Source: Chitinophagaceae bacterium UBA3961 (lineage in GTDB: Bacteria; Bacteroidota; Bacteroidia; Chitinophagales; Chitinophagaceae). From it: a DNA stretch of 16,321 bases. A program made the position numbers and the translations under genes. The DNA is taken from NCBI GenBank assembly GCA_002385265.1, contig DGDD01000097.1, positions 1 through 16,321 on the forward strand, written 5' to 3'. Position 1 is the first letter of the stretch; each line of letters starts with the position of its first letter. Under the pieces are notes generated by a model, which made no database searches, was not told the origin of the DNA, and saw only the letters and a program-made list of their open reading frames with translations. This document shows positions 1 to 6,787 of the stretch, piece after piece.

Positions 1-548
1 AATTTAAAGATAACTATATAAGTTTATTGAAAGTGTTATTTAAGTATAATATATAAACAGTGTTTATAAACTATCATTAATTGTGAACTTTTGATATGAG
101 TGATCAACGATTGGATGTATATAAAAGAGGTCTTTTACAATGATCAATAGCCGGTAATTATGAAAAGCAAAGAAGAGGGGGCGGGGATGAGTGCTTTTAT
201 AAAGTTCAATAGTTTGGTTTTCAAGAATTGTAGCGGTGCTGGAATAATAAAAAAGATATTAGAATGACGATTTGGAAAGAAAACTCGGGTTTAGACTGAT
301 GAATGGACTTCTTTGCCCACCAATGGTGTTTAGGCGGTGATTCTTGCCGAGGCAATCGCAATTTTAAAATGATTAGATTCTTTTATAGCTAACAGGCGTT
401 TCTTTTTAATTTTTTAATTTTCTAAAATTCGCTCCTGACCTGAATTTTGCAAGATTTTCATTCGAAAAAGAAAAGACTAAATTGTAAATTGCGCAAAGCA
501 TTTCCTTTCGTTGCAATCATCAACCTATAAACAGCAAGGGCACGTTAT
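1..548. other. Leftmost intergenic stretch, no gene supported
   Basis: This stretch is AT-rich and carries no open frame with coding character on either strand; the frames I read (for example 35 codons from 160) are short and end quickly. It contains a 7-bp inverted repeat with a 3-nt spacer at 52-68 and an 8-bp palindrome TTGCGCAA at 489-496, about 50 nt before the dehydratase gene. I could not place a confident Bacteroidota promoter (TTG near -33, TAnnTTTG near -7). It probably includes the 5' regulatory region of the dehydratase and perhaps decayed sequence further left. Confidence 0.5.
52..68. promoter_or_regulatory. Short inverted repeat (possible operator)
   Basis: The sequence TATAAAC-AGT-GTTTATA is a perfect 7-bp inverted repeat around 3 nt. 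It is AT-rich and about 480 nt from the next gene, so it could be an operator for a gene outside the window or chance. No gene is assigned to it. Confidence 0.2.
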
Positions 549-2189
549 ATGAAAAAGAGCGTATTGAAAGTTCACCCTAAAGACAATGTTATTGTTGCAC
601 TCAGTACTCTTGAAAAAGGCAGTACCATTGAATTTGAGGGTAAAACATACTTTATTCAAGAAGCGATACAGCCCAAGCATAAGTTTTATGAGGAAGACAT
701 GAACCCCGGCGATTCAGTATATATGTATGGGGTTTTGGTAGGAAAGATTCAGGTGCCCGTAAAAGGCGGTTCATTGATGACCACTGAGAACTTAAAGCAC
801 GCGGCAGATCCATTCAAATACAAAAGTTCTAATTATACCTGGACGGGTCCTGATGTGAGCGCTTATAAAAACAGAACTTTTAGTGGATACCATCGCGCCG
901 ATGGCAGGGTAGGAACTGCCAACTACTGGCTTTTCATTCCAACAGTATTTTGCGAGAATCGAAATCTCGACGTGATAAAAGAAGCGCTTCACAATGAATT
1001 GGGTTATGCTGTTACAGGAAAGTATAAGTCGTATACCCATCATTTGCTGCAGGCTTATATGAAAGGTGAAGATATTTCAAGCTTCAATTTGTTACCATCG
1101 GACGCCCCTGCGGTTAACCGACCATTTAAAAATGTGGACGGAATAAAATTTTTAAATCATCAAGGCGGTTGTGGCGGTACACGCCAAGACTCAGAAGTTT
1201 TGGGGTCCCTTTTGGCAGCTTATGCCGACCATCCCAATGTTGGTGGCATTACGGTTTTGAGCCTGGGTTGCCAGCACTTGCAAACCAACCACTTTTTAAA
1301 ACAAGTAAAAGACCGCAATCCTCATTTCAATAAACCGCTTTACATATTTGAACAACAACAAAGCCAAAGTGAAGAGCAATTGATTGCCGATGCAATCAGA
1401 AAAACATTTGAAGGTTTAGTTGAGATCAACCAACAGGAACGCAAACCTGCGGGTTTGGAGCATCTCTGTATTGGAGTAAAGTGTGGCGGGAGTGATGGCT
1501 TTAGTGGTATTTCTGCAAACCCGGCAGTGGGTTATTGTGCAGACATGGTAGTAGCGCTGGGTGGAAAGGTATTATTGGCAGAATTTCCAGAGCTCTGTGG
1601 TGTAGAACAAGAATTGATTGATCGATCTGTTTCAAAAGAGGTTGCAGAAAAGTTCATTCATTTGATGACCACCTACAATAACCAAGCTTTAAGTGTGGGC
1701 TCGGGTTTTCATATGAATCCATCACCGGGAAATATTAAAGATGGATTGATTACAGATGCAATCAAAAGCGCCGGAGCAGCAAAGAAAGGAGGTACAGCAC
1801 CGGTAGCGGATTGTTTGGATTATACAGAGCCAGCAACGAAACCAGGATTAAGTTTGGTTTGTACACCTGGCAACGATGTAGAAGCTACAACCGGTAAAGC
1901 CGCAAGCGGCGCAACACTCATTCTTTTTACAACAGGTTTGGGAACCCCTACCGGGAACCCTGTTTGTCCTACTATTAAAGTTGCCACCAATACCCCATTG
2001 GCAACCCGCATGAAAGATATAATTGATATTGATTGCGGTCCAATTGTGGCGGGAGAAAAAACGATTGAAGAGATGGGGACCGATATATTGGAATATTGCA
2101 TTAAAGCTGCCAGCGGTGAAGTCATTCCCAAAGCGGTTCTGTTGTTACAAGACGACTTTATTCCTTGGAAGCGAGGCGTATCGCTCTAA
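549..2189 (+). CDS. uxaA: Altronate/galactarate dehydratase family protein (SAF + UxaA core)
   Basis: The 546-residue product belongs to the UxaA/GarD family, metal-dependent cytoplasmic dehydratases that convert D-altronate (UxaA) or galactarate (GarD) to a 2-keto-3-deoxy sugar acid. An N-terminal SAF-like domain (about residues 8-95) is followed by the catalytic core from about residue 110. Visible family motifs are RADGRVGTANYW (116-127), NHQGGCGGTRQD (203-214), SLGCQ (238-242), KCGGSDGFSG (311-320), and a C-terminal stretch with GTPTGNP (465-471) and DCGPIVAGE (495-503). Conserved cysteines are at 208, 241, 312 and 496. The gene starts with ATG and is full length. No uxaB, uxaC, kdgK or transporter is visible beside it, so the exact sugar acid is unresolved. 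Its stop overlaps by 3 bp the stop of the convergent operon. The family is sure; altronate as substrate is inferred. Confidence 0.9.
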   Translation: MKKSVLKVHPKDNVIVALSTLEKGSTIEFEGKTYFIQEAIQPKHKFYEEDMNPGDSVYMYGVLVGKIQVPVKGGSLMTTENLKHAADPFKYKSSNYTWTGPDVSAYKNRTFSGYHRADGRVGTANYWLFIPTVFCENRNLDVIKEALHNELGYAVTGKYKSYTHHLLQAYMKGEDISSFNLLPSDAPAVNRPFKNVDGIKFLNHQGGCGGTRQDSEVLGSLLAAYADHPNVGGITVLSLGCQHLQTNHFLKQVKDRNPHFNKPLYIFEQQQSQSEEQLIADAIRKTFEGLVEINQQERKPAGLEHLCIGVKCGGSDGFSGISANPAVGYCADMVVALGGKVLLAEFPELCGVEQELIDRSVSKEVAEKFIHLMTTYNNQALSVGSGFHMNPSPGNIKDGLITDAIKSAGAAKKGGTAPVADCLDYTEPATKPGLSLVCTPGNDVEATTGKAASGATLILFTTGLGTPTGNPVCPTIKVATNTPLATRMKDIIDIDCGPIVAGEKTIEEMGTDILEYCIKAASGEVIPKAVLLLQDDFIPWKRGVSL

Positions 2190-3304
2190 TTATTTGCAGT
2201 GGATTCTACCGTTTCACTTTTCCATTTAAATTCTTCTGACCGAATTCTCCAAATGAAACCATCTAATATGTAATGGGTGATTTGTGGAACGGCAAGAAAC
2301 GGAATTAACAATCGTAAAGTGGCATCGGAAAATGCCGGAAGATTCCATTGAAATACAGGAAACACTGTTGCTCTTTCTTTCCAAACTAAACCATCCCATA
2401 GCCCCTCTTCTATAAAAGCAAACAGTATCAGCAACGCAATCAAAAGGAGCCAACCGTATTGACTGAAGATCAATTTTAAGAATGACCCCGACTTTGATTC
2501 TGTTCCGTATTTTTTCTTACCATAAATCCATACCAGCGCTACGTAAGGAATACCATGGCTAACCACATTCAATAAGGTGAAAGCCATATCCCCATTGAAA
2601 TATACAATTCCAATAAACCAGGATAATCCTGTTCCGCTAATGATCAAGAATTTTGGCCAATTGAAAATTGCAGGATCTTTCTTGATTCTTTCCAAAACCA
2701 GAATCGAGAGGTAGATTGTTATGGATATAACGTACAATAAATTAAGCACAGTAAGAATAGGGCCGACATTGATATAGAGGAAATCGTTCTCTACAAACCA
2801 ATTGAAGTTTCGGGGTCCGGATAAATGCCAATATAGAAGCGGGTAGATTGTTAACCAATAAATGAAGAAGGTTTCAAAATTGCGCAACCATTTTTTAATT
2901 GGATCTCTGCGGCTATAGATTCGAAGAAACCCATATTGTTGTCGAACAAAATGGAAAACTGCTGTATATGCCAACACTCTCCAAAACAAAAGGCTCGAAA
3001 AACTGTAAAGTAGTACACCAATTGTAAATGCAATTACGGGAATAGCAATGAGGAGGGTACTCTGCTCTTTGAGAGCCTGCTTGTCGAAATAGGTTCGAAA
3101 GAGCGTGCTGTAAACGTGTCCCACATCAATCAATAGAATGAGCACCACCCATGCGGCTTCGGGAAGTTGATCGTTGTTTTGAAAGAAAGCAGGAAACAGC
3201 GCGATAATAGCAATACTCAGAAAAGGCGGTAATAAAATGAAGAGGAATTCTATCCAAGGAAATCCCAACCAAGGCTGTTTGTTAACTGCACTATTATTAC
3301 CCAT
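2186..3304 (-). CDS. Polytopic membrane protein with intramembrane histidines, last gene of the polyamine-type operon
   Basis: I do not recognise a named family for this 372-residue protein. It has about eight to nine hydrophobic segments, roughly at 17-40, 51-70, 83-105, 107-126, 145-160, 182-204, 218-236, 240-261, 282-299 and 331-350. Polar residues sit inside or at the edge of these: D60/H63 in DVGHVYSTLFRTY (60-72), H118 in HFVRQQYGFLRIY (118-130), H250 in SHGIPY (249-254), and H344/D348 in HYILDGFIWR (344-353). Such spaced histidines and acids suggest a metal-binding or catalytic membrane protein rather than a plain anchor, but that is inference. Its ATG overlaps the stop of the FAD-protein gene by 8 bp, so it is translated from the same message. 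A transporter is an alternative. Confidence 0.75.
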   Translation of the reverse strand: MGNNSAVNKQPWLGFPWIEFLFILLPPFLSIAIIALFPAFFQNNDQLPEAAWVVLILLIDVGHVYSTLFRTYFDKQALKEQSTLLIAIPVIAFTIGVLLYSFSSLLFWRVLAYTAVFHFVRQQYGFLRIYSRRDPIKKWLRNFETFFIYWLTIYPLLYWHLSGPRNFNWFVENDFLYINVGPILTVLNLLYVISITIYLSILVLERIKKDPAIFNWPKFLIISGTGLSWFIGIVYFNGDMAFTLLNVVSHGIPYVALVWIYGKKKYGTESKSGSFLKLIFSQYGWLLLIALLILFAFIEEGLWDGLVWKERATVFPVFQWNLPAFSDATLRLLIPFLAVPQITHYILDGFIWRIRSEEFKWKSETVESTANN

Positions 3305-4889
3305 TCAAACAATTTTTAGCTGCATTCAAGCCTTGATAAAAGGCTTCTTCAAAAATACTAATACCTGCCAGATCTGTATGTGCGAAATGAATTCGAGGGT
3401 CCGGGCTTTTTGCAAGGCTATCAAGTACCGGTCCATGTACCAGTCCCGGTTTTGGTTTTACCATGGCATGCCCCCACAGTAGAATTTCGATGGAGATTAT
3501 GTTTGATTCAAAATTTGGATACACTCTTTTCATTTCTTGTAACACTAGTTCTTTCCATTTTTCAATAGGAGTTTCGTATGCTTTCTGTCTTTGTGCTTTG
3601 GCGTCTTTTTCGCTAAGTGGAATGTAAAGTGTAAAGTTGTGTTCACTTATTTTTTGATTGAGCAATTGGTGCGTTGCGTTGACGTACCCCAGCGACAGAC
3701 TGCTATAGCACACATTGTCCCATGATAGTGGAGCACCGCTTATTTCGAGCGGGGTACTGCAATTGATGTTTGCCACCAACCAAGGAACATATTCAAAATG
3801 AGATTTGACCAATGCGGCCCGTTCTTTATGCTCCCATATTCTGTTTGTAATGAACTGTGGAGTTGCGATGATGAGTTGTTTACAAAGAAATCCGGTGCTC
3901 ACATTGTTAATTGGATTCAACACAGCAATCTTAATTCCTGCTTCTACCGGTTTTACTTCGGTGACCAAGGCGTTTGTTCTTATTTGGTCTTTGATTTTCT
4001 CGCGCAGTTTCTTTACCAAGAAACCATTTCCTTCAGGCCAGGTGATGACATCATCTGATTTTACATTTGCGCCTTTTCCTTTTCTTGCCGCGAAATAGTG
4101 TAAGCCAATCCATGCGCTGCATTCATAAATTGACGTGCCAAAATCATCGCGTGTGCAATAGTTGATATAATTTTCTAAATAAGAATTGAAAAAGGGCTGT
4201 TGCTTTAACCACTCGATCATGGTGATCTGATCAAGTTTCAACCACTCTTCATCCTTACTGGAGTTGGCTATCGGAATGTCGAAGATCCACTTACCATCCG
4301 AGCCCTTCTTTTCTTTTAATACCTCCATTAACTTCAGAAAGGAGGCAACCTTGGCTTCGTCTTCTGCTAAAAGCCCAAACTTTGGTACCAGCCCTTCTTG
4401 CCATTTTCCGTTGATGAAAAGTCGCTCTTGAGAATCGAAGCAAACGTATTCCTCTTTGTAGATGGGCAGTTGGTTTTCATCGTATCCTTGAATGATTCCT
4501 TCTTCCTCAAGAAATTGAAGGTATTCTATGAGATAATTATTGGGAATGGGAATATAGTGCGCCCCCCAGGGATATTCAGATGTTTTATTGGATCCGAAAG
4601 CCGCATTTCCTCCAACTTCTTTATCGAGCTCTAGAAGTAAAAACGGTTTTTGGTTTTTATGAAGTTCACGTCCGGCAACCAAACCTGAAATGCCACCGCC
4701 AATGATGACGGTGTCGACTTCTGTGAATGTGGTTGGATTTGCTTTGACCCCTTCTCTTATTAGATGCCCAACTTTGCTGTTAGCGCCTACCATTGAAACC
4801 TTAATTGGCAATTTTGTACTGCAGTTTTCTAGTAAAAAACCGGCAGAAGATAGTAGTGAAGCGGCTTGTATAAAAGATCGACGGTTCAT
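3297..4889 (-). CDS. Secreted FAD-dependent amine-oxidase-like oxidoreductase (Tat-type leader)
   Basis: This 530-residue flavoprotein begins with MNRRSFIQAA and a hydrophobic run to about residue 20, a twin-arginine-like export leader; Cys23 follows and could be a non-canonical lipobox cysteine. The Rossmann FAD-binding motif is at VIIGGGISGL (61-70), with acidic E87 at the end of beta-2 and the second motif GGNA at 93-96. A C-terminal FAD-contact segment with AGISIFEEAFYQG (508-520) matches the flavin amine oxidase/phytoene desaturase fold. The pattern suggests a folded flavoprotein exported by Tat to oxidise an amine or similar substrate in the periplasm or at the membrane. It lies 3 nt after the spermidine-synthase-like gene and overlaps the next gene by 8 bp. 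Polyamine oxidation is a contextual inference; a desaturase-like role cannot be excluded. Confidence 0.85.
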   Translation of the reverse strand: MNRRSFIQAASLLSSAGFLLENCSTKLPIKVSMVGANSKVGHLIREGVKANPTTFTEVDTVIIGGGISGLVAGRELHKNQKPFLLLELDKEVGGNAAFGSNKTSEYPWGAHYIPIPNNYLIEYLQFLEEEGIIQGYDENQLPIYKEEYVCFDSQERLFINGKWQEGLVPKFGLLAEDEAKVASFLKLMEVLKEKKGSDGKWIFDIPIANSSKDEEWLKLDQITMIEWLKQQPFFNSYLENYINYCTRDDFGTSIYECSAWIGLHYFAARKGKGANVKSDDVITWPEGNGFLVKKLREKIKDQIRTNALVTEVKPVEAGIKIAVLNPINNVSTGFLCKQLIIATPQFITNRIWEHKERAALVKSHFEYVPWLVANINCSTPLEISGAPLSWDNVCYSSLSLGYVNATHQLLNQKISEHNFTLYIPLSEKDAKAQRQKAYETPIEKWKELVLQEMKRVYPNFESNIISIEILLWGHAMVKPKPGLVHGPVLDSLAKSPDPRIHFAHTDLAGISIFEEAFYQGLNAAKNCLNG

Positions 4890-4892
4890 AGA

Positions 4893-6419
4893 CTAGGGCT
4901 CCAAAAATTTCGACCATTCTTCTTCAAAATAAGTGACCAAGGCTTGATTGTTCAATCTGTTTATTTCGAGTTTTGCAGTGGTCTTCATGTCTTCAGGAAA
5001 AACAAAGAGGTCGTTGATCGTTTCTTTGTTTAAAAATCTTAATGGAGTTGGTAGTTGAGAGAACCAATTGAAATTGCTTGACTTCATAGCCATGATGTAT
5101 CCCCATTCTCCAAAAGAGGGAACATAGTTGTGGTATGCTTTTGTTTGTAGTCCAACAGATCGAAGGGTTTGGTCTACACACCAGAAGCTTTTCGGTGCCA
5201 CATAGGGTGAAGTGCTTTGAATAACTACCAATCCTTTTTCGTCCAAACTTTTATAGAGTGTGTTATAAAAGGCACTGCTATATAATTTTCCAATGGAATA
5301 ATTGGAGGGGTCTGGAAAATCGACAATGATTGCATTGAAATGTTGGTTGTTTTTGCGAAGCCAAATATACGCGTCGGCGTTGATGATGGTTAGCTTTTTG
5401 TTCTTGAGTGACTCGTGGTTTAATGACATCAGCATGCTTTGGCTGCTGAAAAGTTCTGTCATTTTAGGATCTAGATCAACCAAGGTGATTTTTTCAACAT
5501 CGGGGTATTTGAGAATTTCACGAACGGCCAAACCATCGCCGCCCCCTAGGACCAATATGTTTTTTCTTGAAGGAAGTGAAGACAAGGCGGGATGAACGAG
5601 GGCTTCGTGATAGCGGTATTCGTCTGCGGAACTAAACTGCAGGTTGCCATTGAGAAAGAGTCGGGTTTCTTTTTTATTTTTTGTGATGACAATTCTTTGA
5701 TAAGGAGTTGATGTAGCATAAACCACTTGGTCATTGAAGGTCAGCGTTTCGCTATAGTTCATGATTTTATCTGCATAAGCGAAGCATACAGCACTAGAGA
5801 GCAGAAGAATGATGGCTGCAGAGTGCAAAGGTTTTGTGTTTCGGAGTTCTTCTTTGAACTTAAAAACCAGGTACCAGCCTACACCGATATTTAAAATACC
5901 AAAGAATAAAGAAGTGCGAATGATGCCCAAGTGTGGAACTAGAAGTAATGGGAAGATAATGGAAGCCAAGAGAGCACCAATATAATCGAAACTGAAAACC
6001 CGGCTGATCAATTCTTTGAACTCGAGACGGTTTTCTAGAATCCGCATTAGCAATGGAATCTCTACTCCTACAAGAATACCGGTAATTCCAACTAGCGCAT
6101 ACAATACTATTCGGAAGGATTCTGCAACAGGAAAGAGGAGAAAAAGCAGAATGGAGCTAAAGCCGCCCACCATTCCAACCAATAGTTCGGTTTTCACGAA
6201 CCAACGAAGCAAGTTGCCCTTAAAAAACTTCGAAAGGTAAGAGCCAATTCCCATTGAGAAAAGATAGACCCCAATGATGGTACTAAATTGTGTAACGCTA
6301 TCGCCCAGAAGGTAACTAGCTAATGTGCCTGCTACCAGTTCATATATAAGCCCGCAAGTAGCAATCACGAAGACTGCTAGCAGAAGGATCCATTCTTCTT
6401 TCTTTTCTCTTACGCTCAT
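4893..6419 (-). CDS. Membrane-fused spermidine synthase-like aminopropyltransferase
   Basis: The 508-residue protein has an N-terminal membrane domain of about seven to eight spans (residues 11-216) and a C-terminal polyamine synthase domain (about 225-450). Synthase features seen are the N-terminal strand motif ending STPYQRIVIT (237-246), RYHEALVHP (269-277), the AdoMet/dcAdoMet loop LGGGDG (291-296), acidic LVDLDP (313-318), NADA (347-350), the catalytic-type DFPDP (367-371) and VPSFGEWGYIMA (433-444). Both aspartates of the DxxDP motif are present, so transfer activity is plausible; the proline in it is typical of membrane-fused members as I recall them. The likely reaction is transfer of an aminopropyl-like group from a decarboxylated AdoMet-type donor to an amine at the membrane. 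The gene lies 3 nt after the DUF350 gene and 3 nt before the FAD-protein gene. The true acceptor is unknown. Confidence 0.9.
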   Translation of the reverse strand: MSVREKKEEWILLLAVFVIATCGLIYELVAGTLASYLLGDSVTQFSTIIGVYLFSMGIGSYLSKFFKGNLLRWFVKTELLVGMVGGFSSILLFLLFPVAESFRIVLYALVGITGILVGVEIPLLMRILENRLEFKELISRVFSFDYIGALLASIIFPLLLVPHLGIIRTSLFFGILNIGVGWYLVFKFKEELRNTKPLHSAAIILLLSSAVCFAYADKIMNYSETLTFNDQVVYATSTPYQRIVITKNKKETRLFLNGNLQFSSADEYRYHEALVHPALSSLPSRKNILVLGGGDGLAVREILKYPDVEKITLVDLDPKMTELFSSQSMLMSLNHESLKNKKLTIINADAYIWLRKNNQHFNAIIVDFPDPSNYSIGKLYSSAFYNTLYKSLDEKGLVVIQSTSPYVAPKSFWCVDQTLRSVGLQTKAYHNYVPSFGEWGYIMAMKSSNFNWFSQLPTPLRFLNKETINDLFVFPEDMKTTAKLEINRLNNQALVTYFEEEWSKFLEP

Positions 6420-6422
6420 GAT

Positions 6423-6626
6423 TTAGTGAATGGCGGATGCAATGATCAGAGCAACGGAAAGCATGAAGAATCCGAAGAAAATAGCAAGTGCCGTGTTTTT
6501 GTTTTCAATGATTTCTTTTCGCAGGTTATGTTTGGGCGTCAGTATTTCCAGAATAAAAAAGGAAACCACCAAAATAGCAATGCCTAAGAAAGCATAGATG
6601 ATTGAATTTACAAATGCAGAACTCAT
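6423..6626 (-). CDS. DUF350 family small membrane protein
   Basis: From the ATG at 6626 the product is 67 residues with two transmembrane helices (about 8-29 and 46-65). The connecting loop carries the DUF350 signature, TPK..L..EI.EN.N.ALAI (30-49), with acidic E38/E41 and N42/N44. An in-frame start 45 nt upstream would overlap the preceding gene, so the internal ATG is preferred. DUF350 proteins (YjfL in E. coli) are of unknown biochemical function and recur next to PspA-type, DUF4178 and polyamine-synthase-like genes. Most DUF350 proteins contain more than one copy of this helix pair; this is a single short unit. The gap to the preceding 49-residue gene is 11 nt and to the synthase gene 3 nt. 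Confidence 0.85.
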   Translation of the reverse strand: MSSAFVNSIIYAFLGIAILVVSFFILEILTPKHNLRKEIIENKNTALAIFFGFFMLSVALIIASAIH

Positions 6627-6637
6627 AGTTAGTTGAT

Positions 6638-6787
6638 TTATTTGTGATAGCCGGGTCCGCTGGCAGACCATTTTTCCTGTGAAGCACTATTAAAATATAC
6701 TCGGCCGGTTAGTTCGTAAAACAGAAAAATTGCCAGTACTATTAAATAGGCGATGATTGGTATTTTAAGAATTTTTAATTTATTCAT
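6638..6787 (-). CDS. 49-residue single-span membrane protein
   Basis: The frame begins ATGAATAAA at 6787, overlapping the DUF4178 stop by 8 bp (ATGAATAA), typical of translational coupling. The product has one hydrophobic helix (residues 8-25), then a short tail with SASQEKWSASGPGYHK (34-49). The basic residues before the helix favour a cytoplasmic N-terminus and an extracytoplasmic tail. I recognise no family. Its position inside a contiguous operon, start coupling and clear helix make it credible despite its size. It could be an assembly subunit, or its tail could be a partner or substrate of the flanking enzymes; the latter is speculation. Confidence 0.7.
   Translation of the reverse strand: MNKLKILKIPIIAYLIVLAIFLFYELTGRVYFNSASQEKWSASGPGYHK

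Noticed and set aside
160..267. 35-codon plus-strand ORF from ATG 160
   Set aside because: Short, low complexity, no start signal and no family likeness.
266..342. Plus-strand peptide resembling a LysR helix-turn-helix end (DLERKLGFRL)
   Set aside because: The frame has a stop immediately upstream and another 24 codons later; nothing else of a regulator is present, so the likeness is probably chance.
3798..4098. Overlapping plus-strand frames opposite the FAD-protein gene
   Set aside because: They are antisense to a gene with clear FAD motifs and have no recognisable domains.
6627..6671. Upstream start for the DUF350 gene
   Set aside because: It would add 15 residues without hydrophobic character and overlap the preceding small gene; the ATG at 6626 starts the protein directly before the first helix.
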